Numbered from the stretch's first letter, positions 1 through 13,665 are shown. The stretch: 64,000 bases of DNA from Burkholderiaceae bacterium (GCA_024235955.1 JACKLJ010000003.1:186001-250000); one strand, 5' to 3'. Numbers and translations are program-made. The notes: generated by a model not told the origin, from the sequence alone.

Positions 1-1027
1 CACGCAGCTCGAGAGCATCAAGCTGTCGATCGAGCAGCAGCGCCACAACTTCGACCTGGCGTTCGAGGAAAAGCGCAAGAAGCTCACGCAGGGTGATGAG
101 CTGCCGGCTGGCGTGCTCAAGATGGTCAAGGTCTACCTGGCCGTCAAGCGCCGCCTGCAGCCGGGCGACAAGATGGCTGGCCGCCATGGCAACAAGGGTG
201 TTGTGTCCAAGATCGTTCCGGTCGAAGACATGCCCTACATGGCCGACGGCACGCCTGCCGACATCGTGCTCAACCCGCTGGGCGTGCCTTCGCGCATGAA
301 CGTGGGCCAGGTGCTCGAGGTGCACCTGGGGTGGGCCGCCAAGGGCATCGGCGCGCGCATCAACCACATGCTGCAGGTCGAGGGCCGGGTGGCCAAACTG
401 CGTCAGTTCATGGAGACGCTCTACAACAGCACCGGTCGTGCCGAGGAGCTGGGCAAGCTGTCCGACGAGCAGGTGCTGGAAATGGCCGGCAACCTGGTGG
501 GCGGCGTGCCGTTCGCCACGCCGGTGTTCGATGGCGCTTCCGAGAAGGAAATCCACGCCATGCTGGAGCTGGCTTACCCGCAGGACGTGGCCACCGCCAA
601 GGGTCTGACCCCGACGCGCACCCAGGCCTACCTGCACGATGGCCGCACCGGCGATGCTTTCGAGCGTCCGACGACCATCGGCTACATGCACTTCCTGAAG
701 CTGCACCACCTGGTCGACGACAAGATGCACGCCCGTTCCACCGGCCCGTACTCGCTGGTGACGCAGCAGCCTCTGGGCGGCAAGGCCCAGTTCGGTGGTC
801 AGCGCTTCGGTGAGATGGAGGTGTGGGCGCTGGAAGCCTACGGTGCCTCCTACACACTGCAGGAGATGCTGACCGTGAAGTCCGACGACGTGCAGGGCCG
901 CACCAAGGTCTACGAAAGCATCGTCAAGGGCGACCATTCGATCGACGCCGGCATGCCCGAGTCGTTCAACGTGCTGGTCAAGGAAATCCGCTCGCTGGGT
1001 CTCGACATGGAACTCGAGCGCTCTTAA
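1..1027 (+). CDS. rpoB: RNA polymerase beta subunit, C-terminal part (5' end outside window)
   Basis: This is the last 341 residues or so of the beta subunit of DNA-directed RNA polymerase, read from base 2 with the 5' end outside the window. Recognisable beta-subunit landmarks are [17 protein letters not shown] near residue 56, the segment [15 protein letters not shown], and the closing region with [21 protein letters not shown], which contacts beta' in the assembled core enzyme. It stops with TAA at 1025-1027, 20 bases before rpoC, the normal rpoBC arrangement. Nothing is broken; it is partial only because the window starts inside it. Confidence 0.98.
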   Translation, partial: TQLESIKLSIEQQRHNFDLAFEEKRKKLTQGDELPAGVLKMVKVYLAVKRRLQPGDKMAGRHGNKGVVSKIVPVEDMPYMADGTPADIVLNPLGVPSRMNVGQVLEVHLGWAAKGIGARINHMLQVEGRVAKLRQFMETLYNSTGRAEELGKLSDEQVLEMAGNLVGGVPFATPVFDGASEKEIHAMLELAYPQDVATAKGLTPTRTQAYLHDGRTGDAFERPTTIGYMHFLKLHHLVDDKMHARSTGPYSLVTQQPLGGKAQFGGQRFGEMEVWALEAYGASYTLQEMLTVKSDDVQGRTKVYESIVKGDHSIDAGMPESFNVLVKEIRSLGLDMELERS

Positions 1028-1047
1028 TTTGATAGGGAAAGAGTCAC

Positions 1048-5295
<4,248 letters not shown>

Positions 5296-5322
5296 TAGCC
5301 ACTGACAGCCGTTGATCCGGCG

Positions 5323-5362
5323 AGCGCCCGTGTCCCTTTCACAGGGTACGGGCGCTTTTTTT
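5323..5362 (+). terminator. Rho-independent terminator of rpoBC
   Basis: The arms AGCGCCCGT (from 5323) and ACGGGCGCT flank a short internal CCC/GGG stem with a small loop, followed by seven T residues at 5356-5362. It lies 28 bases after the rpoC stop and ends the ribosomal-protein/RNA-polymerase transcription unit. Confidence 0.9.
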
Positions 5363-5381
5363 GGGGCGTATAGTCGTGACG

Positions 5382-5969
5382 ATGTTCGAATGGGGCGTGG
5401 CGCTGGCAGCCTTGCTCGGCGTGTTCTGGGTGATCGGCGCCTACAACCGGCTGACCCGGCTTCGCGCTGCGGTGGTGGACCGCTATGGCGTGCTCGACGA
5501 GATCCTGACGCGCTACGTGCTCTGGATCCAGGGGTGTCTGCCGGACGACATCCGTACCGATTTTTCCACTCAGCCTGCTCCGCTGGAGCCGACAGCGCCA
5601 CCTGACCAGGCTGGTCCTTGGTTGCGACTCAAGGCTTCGTTGGATCAATACCTCCAGGCCATCGCGCAAGCCAGACGCCGACCGCTGGACGGTGAGGCCA
5701 TGGCCGCGCTGGTGCTGGCGCATGCCACACTTGCCGCCGCATGGGCGGGTGCGATGCAGGATCAGCAGCAGAGCGAGGCCGAACTGACGGAGCGCCAGCA
5801 ACTTCGTCGCGCGCGCCTGCTGAGCCAGTGCGTTCCGCTGCGCGATGCCTACAACGAAGCGGTCAAGACCTACAACGCCGCCATCACCCAGTTTCCCGCG
5901 TGGCTGCTGGCACGGATGCTGCGCTTTCGGCCGGCCGGCAATCTCGTTCGGCTGGCGCTGGAGTCTTGA
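5382..5969 (+). CDS. LemA-like membrane-anchored protein
   Basis: 195-residue protein with one N-terminal transmembrane helix (about residues 3-19) followed by AYNRLTRLRAAVVDRYGVLDE, which matches the start of the LemA fold (a long coiled four-helix domain facing outwards). The closing segment YNEAVKTYNAAITQFPAWLLA is also typical of LemA. The middle is more divergent than in standard LemA, so this is an outlying member. I start at ATG 5382 because the earlier in-frame TTG lies in the T-run of the rpoC terminator. The stop overlaps the rsmB start (TGATG), so the two are translationally coupled. The cellular role of LemA proteins is unclear. Confidence 0.72.
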   Translation: MFEWGVALAALLGVFWVIGAYNRLTRLRAAVVDRYGVLDEILTRYVLWIQGCLPDDIRTDFSTQPAPLEPTAPPDQAGPWLRLKASLDQYLQAIAQARRRPLDGEAMAALVLAHATLAAAWAGAMQDQQQSEAELTERQQLRRARLLSQCVPLRDAYNEAVKTYNAAITQFPAWLLARMLRFRPAGNLVRLALES

Positions 5970-7312
5970 TGGGTGCGCCGATCCCGGGGCGCGAGTCCCG
6001 CGCAGCCCCTCCGTTGTGGCGGCAACTGACGCACGTGGCTGCAGCCGTCGGCCAAATGTGCTCCGGCCGGTCTCTGACCGATGCCCTGGCAGCTGTGGCA
6101 CCGGAGTTGCGGCCGGGGGTCCAGGCCTTGAGTTTCCACGTCGCTCGCCACCTTGGTAGTGCGCAGGCTTTGCGCCGCGAGCTGGTTTCCCGGCATCTGC
6201 AGCGTGAGGTGGATGCTTTGCTGTGCACGGCGCTGGCGCTGCTCGCGGGCGAAAAAGCACCCTTGTATTCGGCTTTCACGGTGGTCGATCAGGCCGTCGA
6301 GGCCGCCAAGCGAAGCCCCAGAACCCGCGCCGCTGCGGGCCTGATCAATGCCTGCCTGCGCAGATACCTGCGGGAAGGCCACCGGTTGTTGGCCGCCGTC
6401 CAGGACGATCCGGTGGCCCACTGGAACCATCCCGCGTGGTGGATCGAAAGGTTGAGAGGCGACTATCCGGAGCGCTGGCAGGTTCCGCTGCAGGCGGCGC
6501 AGCAGCCAGCCCCCATGGTCCTGCGCGTCAACCGGCAGCGCGCAGACGTCCACGGTGCGCTGGAGAGCTTCAGTGCTGCAGGCCTGACGGCCACAGCGCT
6601 CGGCGGGAATGCCGTCGAACTGCTGTCGCCCTTGCCGGTTGAAGCGATCCCTGGCTTCGCGGCAGGTCATGTCTCGGTACAGGGCGCGACGGCGCAGCGG
6701 GCGGCGCCCTTGTTGCTGGACGGGCTGGAAGATGACGCCCCTCGCGTGCTGGATGCCTGCGCGGCACCGGGCGGCAAGACCGCGCACCTGCTGGAAATCC
6801 GGCCTGCGGCCCAAGTGACCGCGATCGATGTCGATGCGGTCCGATTGCGACGTGTGACGGACAACCTGAGCCGCCTTGGCCTGAAGGCGGACTGCCGAGT
6901 GGCCGATGCGGCTGCAACAGCAGGCTGGTGGGACGGTCGGCTCTTTGACGCCATCCTGCTGGACGCTCCCTGCAGCGGCTCGGGCATCGTTCGGCGCCAT
7001 CCGGATATCCGCTGGCTGCGCCGCGCCACCGACATCGACCAGCTTGCGGCCCGGCAGGACACGCTGCTTCAGGCCCTATGGCCGCTGCTGAGGCCTGGTG
7101 GCAGGCTGTTGTTCTGCACCTGTTCGGTGTTCCATTCCGAAGGCTCGGAACGGGTGGAATCGTTTCTTCGACGCAACAACGATGCCACGCCGTTGCCCGC
7201 TCCCGGGCACCTCCTGCCGGTTCTCCGGGCCCGGGGTGAGTCTGTTGGGGACAATGGCGTCTGTGATGACGACGGTTTTTTCTACGCATTGCTTGAAAAG
7301 CGCCGGCGCTAG
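5969..7312 (+). CDS. rsmB: 16S rRNA (cytosine-967-C5)-methyltransferase
   Basis: 447-residue RsmB/Sun protein, which methylates C967 of 16S rRNA using SAM. Residues 1-150 form a NusB-like RNA-binding helical domain. The Rossmann methyltransferase domain follows, with the SAM loop LDACAAPGGKTAHLLE from about residue 260. Both cysteines of the RNA m5C mechanism are present: C335 in DAPCSGSG (product release) and C385 in FCTCS (nucleophile). Length and order match the family. The start ATG overlaps the stop of the LemA-like gene by one base. The 3' end overlaps the next gene by about 60 bases. Confidence 0.95.
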   Translation: MGAPIPGRESRAAPPLWRQLTHVAAAVGQMCSGRSLTDALAAVAPELRPGVQALSFHVARHLGSAQALRRELVSRHLQREVDALLCTALALLAGEKAPLYSAFTVVDQAVEAAKRSPRTRAAAGLINACLRRYLREGHRLLAAVQDDPVAHWNHPAWWIERLRGDYPERWQVPLQAAQQPAPMVLRVNRQRADVHGALESFSAAGLTATALGGNAVELLSPLPVEAIPGFAAGHVSVQGATAQRAAPLLLDGLEDDAPRVLDACAAPGGKTAHLLEIRPAAQVTAIDVDAVRLRRVTDNLSRLGLKADCRVADAAATAGWWDGRLFDAILLDAPCSGSGIVRRHPDIRWLRRATDIDQLAARQDTLLQALWPLLRPGGRLLFCTCSVFHSEGSERVESFLRRNNDATPLPAPGHLLPVLRARGESVGDNGVCDDDGFFYALLEKRRR

Positions 7313-7892
7313 CCTCGTACTGGTGCTCGGGCTGTGGCTGGCGCTGGCGGCCGGGGTTGGGGCTGCGCAAGGGGTACAGCTTTCGGAGTTGCGGGTACAA
7401 CGTGACGACGACGGTCTGTACCTGTCGGCCCAGGTGCATCTGGAACTGGGTCCGGTGGTGGAGGAGGCGATGGACAAGGCCATCCCTGTCCATTTCGTCG
7501 CAGACGCCCAGATCGTGCGCGAGCGCTGGTACTGGTCCGACGAGAAGCTGTCGGATGAAAAGCGCTACTTCCGGGTCGCGTTCCAGCCATTGACGCGGCG
7601 CTGGCGCCTCAACACATCCAATCAGCCCATCCTCGATTCCGGTCTTGGCGTGAGCTACAGCCAGTTCTACGATTCGTTGGGTGAAGCGTTGAGCGCCGTC
7701 GGGCGGATATCGCGCTGGAAGATCGCCGATGCCGCCGAACTCGAACCAGGATCGCGGCAGATGCTGCGCTTCAGGTTCCGTCTTGATGCCAGCCAGCTGC
7801 CGCGGGCGCTGCAGATTGGGGCTTCCGGCCAGTCGGACTGGTCCATGGGCGTGGAACGCAAGATCGATCTCACGCACGAGGTAGGTCGGTGA
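7254..7892 (+). CDS. DUF4390 family exported protein
   Basis: About 212 residues with an N-terminal hydrophobic segment (LVLVLGLWLALAAGVGAAQG) that looks like a signal peptide. The mature part is soluble and beta-rich and matches the uncharacterised DUF4390 family: a start like VQLSELRVQRDDDGLYLSAQ and a middle with VSYSQFYDSLGEAL. The start is uncertain: ATG 7254 and ATG 7266 are both possible and both lie inside the 3' end of rsmB. The stop overlaps the kinase start (GTGA). The order rsmB - DUF4390 - NtrY-like kinase - regulator is familiar from betaproteobacteria, which suggests a link to envelope sensing by the kinase; that is inference. Confidence 0.8.
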   Translation: MASVMTTVFSTHCLKSAGASLVLVLGLWLALAAGVGAAQGVQLSELRVQRDDDGLYLSAQVHLELGPVVEEAMDKAIPVHFVADAQIVRERWYWSDEKLSDEKRYFRVAFQPLTRRWRLNTSNQPILDSGLGVSYSQFYDSLGEALSAVGRISRWKIADAAELEPGSRQMLRFRFRLDASQLPRALQIGASGQSDWSMGVERKIDLTHEVGR

Positions 7893-10243
7893 GCTTGTCC
7901 AGCGGCCCGGGTGCGCAGCCGGCACCCCTGCAGGTGCAGGAACGGCGCCGCCGGCTGGGGCGCATCCTGCTGCGCGTGGGCGTTGGTGCCCTGGTGCTGG
8001 TCGGTCTGCTGCTGGTCTTTCTGCTGATCCAGGCCACCAACAACCGGCAACTCTACGAGCGCTATTACGCCCCGTTGTACGCGGTCAACCTCACGGTGGC
8101 CGGAACGTTGGCGCTGGTCATCCTGTGGGGCATTTACCGCCTCGTCCGGCGGTTGCGCAGCGGCAAGTTCGGCAGCCGGCTTCTGATCAAGCTGGCTGCG
8201 GTGTTCGGGCTCGTGGGGGTGCTGCCTGGGTTGCTGATCTACGGCGTGTCGTACCAGTTCGTGTCGCGCTCCATCGAGTCGTGGTTCGACGTGCGCGTCG
8301 AGGGGGCGCTGGATTCGGGTCTCAACCTGGCACGCACCTCCCTGGAAGCCCAGGCACGCGAATTCGGCAACCAGTTGCGCACCGCTGCTGCCGGTCTGGC
8401 GGAAACGCCAGACGCCGTGGCAGCCGTGCCGCTGGAGCGACTGCGGCTGCAGCTGGGCGCCACGGACGCCACGCTCTGGAGCGCAGGCAACGGCCGGCTG
8501 ATCGCCAGTGCCGGCAGCTCCCGCTTCGAGCTCAACCCCGAGCGACCCTCCACCCAGGCCTGGCGCAACGTGCGCCTGCAGGGCATCGTCACGCAGATCG
8601 AGGGGCTGGACGAAGCTGTGGCCGGGGTGCGGCCCGGCACGCCCGGACCGCGGGTGAAGGCGCTGGCGCTCATCGGAGGCCGCTCGCTGGGCCTGCTGGA
8701 CGAGCAGCGGGTGATCCAGGCGGTGCAGCCGCTGCCGGTCGACCTGGTGGCCAACGCCCTGGCCGTGCAGCAGGCCAACCGCGAATACCAAGAACGCGCG
8801 CTGGGGCGGGAAGGCCTGCGCCGCATGTACATCGGCACCTTGACGCTGAGCCTGTTCCTGGCGGTGTTCGGTGCCGTGCTGCTGGCGGTGATGATGGGCA
8901 AGCAATTGGCCACGCCACTGCTCACGCTGGCCGATGGCGTGCGCCAGGTGGCGGCCGGTGACCTGACCCCCAAGCTGGTGCTGCCGGGTCGCGACGAGAT
9001 CGTCAGCCTCACACGCTCCTTTGCCGACATGACGCAGCAGCTGGCCGATGCCCGCACGGCGCTGAACCAGAGCATGAGCGAAACGGAGTCCGCGCGCGCC
9101 AACCTGCAGACCATCCTCGACAACCTGACTGCCGGCGTCATCGTGCTCGAGCCCGGCGGCACCATCGTTTCCGCCAATCCTGGCGCGACGCGCATCCTGC
9201 GCGTGCCGCTGGCCGCACGCCACAGACAGAGGCTTGATTCGCTGGAACCCATCGAGGCCTTCGCGCACGACGTTGAAGATCAGTTCGCCGAATTCGAGGG
9301 CCTGCACGCCGAGCGCGGGCTCGATCACTGGCAGCGCACCTTCGAGCTCTACAGCAACGGTGGCGCTGGTGTTGACAGCACCTCGCTCACGCTGGTGGCC
9401 CGCGGCGCGCTGCTGCCCGGCGGCCAGCGTCTGCTGGTGTTCGACGATATCTCCGAGGTCGTGTCCGCGCAGCGCGCGCGCGCCTGGGGCGAAGTGGCGC
9501 GGCGCCTGGCGCACGAGATCAAGAACCCGCTCACCCCCATCCAGCTCTCCGCCGAGAGGCTGGAGCGCAAGCTCGCCGGCAAGCTCGTCGATGAGGGCGA
9601 CCGTGCCGTGCTGGCCAAATCGGTCAGGACCATCGTCGAGCAGGTGGATGCGATGAAGCGCCTGGTCAACGAGTTCCGCGACTACGCGCGCCTGCCGTCC
9701 GCAGAACTCAAGCCACTGGATCTGAACGCACTCATCGAAGAGGTGCTGCTCATGTATGGCCACGGCGGCTCCCACGACGAAGCAGCCGGGGGAGAGACCG
9801 CGACGCGGGTGCAGGCCGAGCTCGACCGCACTTGTCCGTGGATTCGCGGCGACGCCGCACAACTGCGGCAGATCATCCACAACCTGGTTCAGAACGCGCT
9901 CGATGCCTCCGAGCCGGCCGCAGACGCGCGGCCCGGGCCTGCTGCACGCGACGTGATCGTGCGCACGCAGTGGCACGCGGGCACTGGCCGCGTGCGGCTC
10001 GCGGTACTGGATCAGGGCCACGGTTTCCCCGAGGAAATACTGGCCCGTGCCTTCGAACCCTACGTCACCACCAAGGTCAAGGGCACTGGCCTGGGCCTGG
10101 CGGTAGTGAAGAAAATTGCCGAGGATCACGGCGCCCGAATCGATGTATCCAATCGTGTCCAGGACGGTCGTGTGATCGGTGCGCAAGTGTCGCTATCATT
10201 TGAGCCCGCGGAGCCCTTGGCGGCAGTGGCTCCCAACCCATAA
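7889..10243 (+). CDS. NtrY-like membrane sensor histidine kinase
   Basis: 784-residue sensor kinase starting with GTG in a 4-base overlap with the preceding gene. Hydrophobic helices lie near residues 25-50, 65-85 and 100-125, then comes an extracytoplasmic stretch and another helix near 310-335. A HAMP linker follows (about 336-390), a PAS-like segment (about 405-480), and the HisKA phosphoacceptor H542 in RRLAHEIKNPLTPIQLSAER. The ATPase boxes are NLVQNALDAS (about 664), DQGHGFPEE and GTGLGLAVVKKIAEDHG. Topology and motif order fit NtrY. The partner regulator is immediately downstream. It probably responds to envelope or nitrogen status, but the signal cannot be read from sequence. Confidence 0.88.
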   Translation: MSLSSGPGAQPAPLQVQERRRRLGRILLRVGVGALVLVGLLLVFLLIQATNNRQLYERYYAPLYAVNLTVAGTLALVILWGIYRLVRRLRSGKFGSRLLIKLAAVFGLVGVLPGLLIYGVSYQFVSRSIESWFDVRVEGALDSGLNLARTSLEAQAREFGNQLRTAAAGLAETPDAVAAVPLERLRLQLGATDATLWSAGNGRLIASAGSSRFELNPERPSTQAWRNVRLQGIVTQIEGLDEAVAGVRPGTPGPRVKALALIGGRSLGLLDEQRVIQAVQPLPVDLVANALAVQQANREYQERALGREGLRRMYIGTLTLSLFLAVFGAVLLAVMMGKQLATPLLTLADGVRQVAAGDLTPKLVLPGRDEIVSLTRSFADMTQQLADARTALNQSMSETESARANLQTILDNLTAGVIVLEPGGTIVSANPGATRILRVPLAARHRQRLDSLEPIEAFAHDVEDQFAEFEGLHAERGLDHWQRTFELYSNGGAGVDSTSLTLVARGALLPGGQRLLVFDDISEVVSAQRARAWGEVARRLAHEIKNPLTPIQLSAERLERKLAGKLVDEGDRAVLAKSVRTIVEQVDAMKRLVNEFRDYARLPSAELKPLDLNALIEEVLLMYGHGGSHDEAAGGETATRVQAELDRTCPWIRGDAAQLRQIIHNLVQNALDASEPAADARPGPAARDVIVRTQWHAGTGRVRLAVLDQGHGFPEEILARAFEPYVTTKVKGTGLGLAVVKKIAEDHGARIDVSNRVQDGRVIGAQVSLSFEPAEPLAAVAPNP

Positions 10244-10263
10244 CAAGAGGGCCTTCTTCCGAC

Positions 10264-10974
10264 ATGGCGAACATCCTGGTGGTCGATGATGAACTCGGTA
10301 TTCGCGATCTCCTTTTCGAGATCCTGAACGACGAGGGCCACACCGTCGAACTGGCCGAGAACGCCGCACAGGCGCGCGCAGCGCGCCAGCGCCACGAACC
10401 CGACTTGGTGTTGCTGGACATCTGGATGCCCGACACCGATGGCGTCACCCTGCTCAAGGAGTGGCGCGGCGCCGGCACGCTCACCATGCCGGTGATTATG
10501 ATGAGCGGGCACGCCACCATCGACACCGCGGTCGAGGCCACCCGCATCGGCGCGCAGTCGTTCCTCGAAAAACCCATCACCCTGCAGAAGCTGCTCAAGG
10601 CGGTGGAGCAGGCGCTGTCCAAGGACACCGGCGGGCGCAAGCCGGCATCGGCAACCGAGCCCGCGCGCGCCGCCATCGCGCCGCCGCCCGCAACCGACCT
10701 CACCGTCGAATCGGCCATGACCGGCGGCCAGTCGCTGCCGCAGGCAATGGATCTCGGCCCGCAGGGCCAGCAACTGTTCGATCTCGACAAACCGCTGCGC
10801 GACGCGCGCGACGCGTTCGAGAAGGCCTACTTCGAATACCACCTCTCGCAGGAAGGCGGCTCCATGACCCGCGTCGCAGAAAAGACCGGGCTCGAGCGCA
10901 CCCACCTGTACCGCAAGCTCAAGCAACTCGGCGTCGATCTTGCCCGCGGCCGCCGCGGCGGCTCCGGCAGCTGA
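10264..10974 (+). CDS. Response regulator: receiver plus Fis-type HTH, no AAA+ domain
   Basis: 236-residue regulator paired with the upstream kinase. The receiver domain spans residues 1-120, with acidic pocket D8/D9 and phosphoacceptor D52 in LVLLDIWMPDTDG. A low-complexity Ala/Pro-rich linker of some 60 residues follows, then a Fis-type helix-turn-helix at the C-terminus (MTRVAEKTGLERTHLYRKLK). The central sigma-54 ATPase domain of classical NtrX (about 450 residues) is absent: no GAFTGA, Walker A or Walker B motif is seen. Domain order therefore resembles RegA/PrrA-type regulators, though partner and position resemble NtrX. The reading frame is clean, so this is a natural short form rather than a visible frameshift. 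Confidence 0.88.
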   Translation: MANILVVDDELGIRDLLFEILNDEGHTVELAENAAQARAARQRHEPDLVLLDIWMPDTDGVTLLKEWRGAGTLTMPVIMMSGHATIDTAVEATRIGAQSFLEKPITLQKLLKAVEQALSKDTGGRKPASATEPARAAIAPPPATDLTVESAMTGGQSLPQAMDLGPQGQQLFDLDKPLRDARDAFEKAYFEYHLSQEGGSMTRVAEKTGLERTHLYRKLKQLGVDLARGRRGGSGS

Positions 10975-10997
10975 CAGGGCCTGCGGGATGCTACAAT
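10971..10997 (+). promoter_or_regulatory. Probable promoter of tRNA-Phe
   Basis: A -10-like hexamer TACAAT at 10992-10997 (5 of 6 matches) lies 10 bases before the tRNA. CTGACA at 10971-10976 could serve as the -35, with a short 15-base spacer, and overlaps the stop of the response-regulator gene. The spacing is suboptimal, so the -10 is the better supported half. Confidence 0.45.
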
Positions 10998-11007
10998 CCC
11001 GCTCCTT

Positions 11008-11083
11008 GGCCCGGTAGCTCAGTTGGTAGAGCAGCGGATTGAAAATCCGCGTGTCGGTGGTTCGATTCCGCCCCAGGCCACCA
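11008..11083 (+). tRNA. tRNA-Phe (anticodon GAA)
   Basis: 76-base tRNA with encoded CCA. The D arm is TAGCTCAGTTGGTAGAGCA, the anticodon loop is TTGAAAA with stem GCGGA/TCCGC, and the T arm is GGTGG-TTCGATT-CCGCC. The acceptor arms are GGCCCGG and CCAGGCC, which pair at six of seven positions and leave a C5-A68 mismatch. A promoter-like -10 precedes it and a terminator follows, so it is a single-gene unit. Confidence 0.97.
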
Positions 11084-11100
11084 ATCAAATGACGCAGTTA

Positions 11101-11130
11101 GGCCAACCCTTCAGGGTTGGCCTTTTGTTT
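11101..11130 (+). terminator. Rho-independent terminator after tRNA-Phe
   Basis: A perfect stem GGCCAACCC / GGGTTGGCC with loop TTCA is followed by TTTTGTTT. It lies 17 bases after the tRNA 3' end. Confidence 0.92.
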
Positions 11131-11235
11131 GCGTATTGCTGTGTAGGCACCATGTGGGCATCCGGCGTCAACTCCGACTCCAGACCGACACGATGCCCGA
11201 TCTGCTGGCGGCCTGACGGGCGTCGATCAGGCAAA

Positions 11236-11275
11236 GAAAAACCGCGCAGGGCGCGGGCCTTGCGCGGCTTCTTTT
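11236..11275 (-). terminator. Terminator of the small membrane protein gene (possibly bidirectional)
   Basis: The stem CCGCGCA (11242-11248) / TGCGCGG (11261-11267) is flanked by a run of A at 11236-11241, which gives a T-run on the minus strand just after the stop of the 86-residue membrane protein. The plus-strand side carries CTTCTTTT, so weak termination in the other direction is possible. Confidence 0.7.
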
Positions 11276-11292
11276 GTTGGGCGTGTGATCGA

Positions 11293-11553
11293 TCAGTCGA
11301 GGCGGAGCACCAGAACCGCGAGCAGGAATGGCAGCAGCAACCACCGGCAAAGCCCAACGAGCGCTACCAGCACCGGCACGCCCAGCAGCAGAGCTATCGC
11401 TTGGTCAGGCCAGAGTTGGAGCGCCGCCATTGTCAGCAGGTAGCCGGCCACGCAGAGGCCCGGCACGCCCAGGGTGCGCCGCGTGGGACTCATCAGCAAG
11501 GCTGCTGCCGCGACCGACACGACTCCGAAGGCAAACAGAAAGGCCTCATGCAT
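11293..11553 (-). CDS. Small hydrophobic membrane protein, unknown function
   Basis: 86 residues, almost entirely hydrophobic, with about three membrane helices: residues 4-22, 29-48 and 53-84. I do not recognise the family. Support for a real gene comes from a complete frame with ATG, strong membrane character with few polar interruptions, and a terminator on the same strand just after the stop. There is no clear ribosome site upstream. It stands alone between the tRNA-Phe terminator and an R1 repeat. Confidence 0.5.
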   Translation of the reverse strand: MHEAFLFAFGVVSVAAAALLMSPTRRTLGVPGLCVAGYLLTMAALQLWPDQAIALLLGVPVLVALVGLCRWLLLPFLLAVLVLRLD

Positions 11554-11610
11554 GGGCGGATCTTAGGATACCCGTGCCGGCGTCGGGGCAGCTCGCCGCG
11601 TCTGTTGACA

Positions 11611-11675
11611 ATATCAAAACAATAGCTGCCTGCGCCCTCCAGATAAGGGCTGGAAGCCCAAAAGACTTCCAATAT
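11611..11675 (+). repeat. R1 dispersed repeat, copy 1 (intergenic)
   Basis: Matches the R1 core ATAGCTGCCTGCGCCC, followed by AAGGGCTGG and an A-rich tail. It lies between the small membrane protein gene and the 3' end of htpG. The region up to the htpG stop shows no gene. Confidence 0.8.
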
Positions 11676-11739
11676 CAGATCAAGACAATATGACCCAGAC
11701 GCAACCGGCCTCACCGCGCTGGTTGCGCCGCCAACCAGC

Positions 11740-13665
11740 TCAGACCAGCAGCGCGTTCACGCGCCGCACATAGGCGGCAGGGTCGTCGGGGAGGCCGCCT
11801 TCGGCCAGCAGGGCCTGATCGAACAGGATGTGGGCCAGGTCGTCGAAGTGGGCGCTGCCCTCCAGCTTCTTGACCAGCGGGTGCTCGGGGTTGATTTCCA
11901 GCACGGGCCTGGTCTGCGGCACGTCCTGGCCGGCCTGCTTGAGCATGCGGGCCAGCTGCATGCTCATGCCGGCGTCCTTGACGACCAGGCAGGCCGGTGA
12001 ATCCACCAGGCGGGTGGTCACGCGCACGTCTTCCACCTGGTCCTTCAGCGCTTCCTTGAGCCTGTCGAGCACGGGCTTGACGGCTTCGGCAGCCTCCTCG
12101 GCGGCTTTCTTCTCGGCCTCGTCCTGCAAATCGCCCAGGTCCACGGCGCCCTTGGCCACCGATTGCAGCGGCGTGCCGTCGAACTCGCGCACGAAGCCCA
12201 GCGACCATTCGTCCACGCGGTCGGTCATCAGCAGCACCTCGATGCCCTTCTTGCGGAAGATCTCGAGTTGCGGGCTGTTTTTGGCGGCGGCCAGCGTGTC
12301 GGCGGTGATGTAGTAGATCGCCTTCTGGCCTTCCTTCATGCGCGCCTTGTAGTCGGCCAGACCCACCGTGGGCGTGTCGGACTCGGTGGAGGCGTAGCGC
12401 ACCAGCTTGAGCAGGCGCTCGCGGTTACCCGTGTCTTCGCCCAGGCCCTCCTTGAGCACGGCGCCGAACTCGCGCCAGAAGGTGGCGTATTTGTCGGCGG
12501 GGGCCTGTTCGCCGTCTGCCTTGGCTTCGGCGTCGGCCGGCGCCTTGGCCAGGTCTTCCAGCAGGGCGAGCACGCGGCGCGTGTTGCCTTCGCGGATGGT
12601 CTTCACGTCGCGGCTTTCCTGCAGCAGCTCGCGGCTCACGTTGAGCGGCAGGTCGGCCGAATCGACCACGCCCTTCACAAAGCGCAGGTAGCGCGGCAGC
12701 AGCTGCTCGGCGTCGTCCATGATGAACACGCGCTTCACGTAGAGCTTCACGCCGGCCTTGCGGTCGCGGTCCCACATGTCCATGGGCGCGTGGCTGGGCA
12801 GGTAGAGCAGTTGCGTGTATTCGGTGCTGCCTTCGACGCGGTTGTGCGTCCAGGCCAGCGGCGGCTGCCAGTCGTGGGCCAGCTGCTCGTAGAACTGCAC
12901 GTACTGCTCGTCGGTGACGTCTTTCCTGGGCCGGGTCCAGAGAGCGGTGGCCTGGTTCACGGTTTCCCATTCGCCGGTCTTCACCATGCGGCCGGGCTGG
13001 CCTTCCTGCTCGGCCTCTTCCCACTTCTCGCCTTCCATCCTGATGGGCAGGCTGATGTGGTCGGAGTACTTGCCGATCAGCTCCTTCAGGCGCCAGCCGT
13101 CGGCGAACTCCAGCGCATCGTCGCGCAGGTGCAGGATCACGCTGGTGCCGCGCGCCGCGCGGGTGATGGCTTCCACCTCGAAGTCGCCGCTGCCGTCGCT
13201 CACCCAGCGCACGCCCTGCTCGGGCGGCAGGCCGGCGCGGCGCGATTCCACGGTGATTTTGTCGGCCACGATGAAGCCGGCGTAGAAGCCCACGCCGAAC
13301 TGGCCGATGAGCTGCGAATCGGCCTTGTCGTCGCCCGACAGCCTGGCCGCGAAGGCGCGCGTGCCGCTCTTGGCGATGGTGCCCAGGTTGTCGATGGCCT
13401 CCTGCTCGCTCATGCCGATGCCGGTGTCGGTCACGGTGAGGGTGCGCGCCTCCTTGTCGAAGCTGATGCGCACCTCCAGCTCGGGCTGGTCGCCGTACAG
13501 GGCCGGGTCGTGCAGTGCCTCGAAGCGCAGCTTGTCGCAGGCGTCGGAGGCGTTGGAGACCAGTTCGCGCAGGAAGATCTCGGGGTGGGAATACAGGGAG
13601 TGCGTGACCAGGTGCAGCACCTGCGCCACTTCGGCCTGGAAGCTGTGTTTTTGCTTGTTGCTCAT
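11740..13665 (-). CDS. htpG: Chaperone protein HtpG (Hsp90 family)
   Basis: 641-residue bacterial Hsp90, an ATP-dependent cytosolic chaperone that works with the DnaK system. The N-terminal GHKL ATPase domain shows [18 protein letters not shown], the DTGIGM nucleotide-site motif and [15 protein letters not shown]. The middle domain carries [11 protein letters not shown] and [14 protein letters not shown], and the C-terminal dimerisation domain is complete. I start at MSNKQKHSF (13665); an in-frame extension upstream is not conserved in the family. There is no visible heat-shock promoter that I would defend. Confidence 0.97.
   Translation of the reverse strand: MSNKQKHSFQAEVAQVLHLVTHSLYSHPEIFLRELVSNASDACDKLRFEALHDPALYGDQPELEVRISFDKEARTLTVTDTGIGMSEQEAIDNLGTIAKSGTRAFAARLSGDDKADSQLIGQFGVGFYAGFIVADKITVESRRAGLPPEQGVRWVSDGSGDFEVEAITRAARGTSVILHLRDDALEFADGWRLKELIGKYSDHISLPIRMEGEKWEEAEQEGQPGRMVKTGEWETVNQATALWTRPRKDVTDEQYVQFYEQLAHDWQPPLAWTHNRVEGSTEYTQLLYLPSHAPMDMWDRDRKAGVKLYVKRVFIMDDAEQLLPRYLRFVKGVVDSADLPLNVSRELLQESRDVKTIREGNTRRVLALLEDLAKAPADAEAKADGEQAPADKYATFWREFGAVLKEGLGEDTGNRERLLKLVRYASTESDTPTVGLADYKARMKEGQKAIYYITADTLAAAKNSPQLEIFRKKGIEVLLMTDRVDEWSLGFVREFDGTPLQSVAKGAVDLGDLQDEAEKKAAEEAAEAVKPVLDRLKEALKDQVEDVRVTTRLVDSPACLVVKDAGMSMQLARMLKQAGQDVPQTRPVLEINPEHPLVKKLEGSAHFDDLAHILFDQALLAEGGLPDDPAAYVRRVNALLV

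Noticed and set aside
5361..5381. Upstream TTG start for the LemA-like protein
   Set aside because: It lies in the T-run and base of the rpoC terminator and adds residues not typical for the family.
11084..11292. Prophage or island attachment at tRNA-Phe
   Set aside because: No integrase, no duplicated tRNA 3' end, and a normal terminator follows; no sign of a mobile island.
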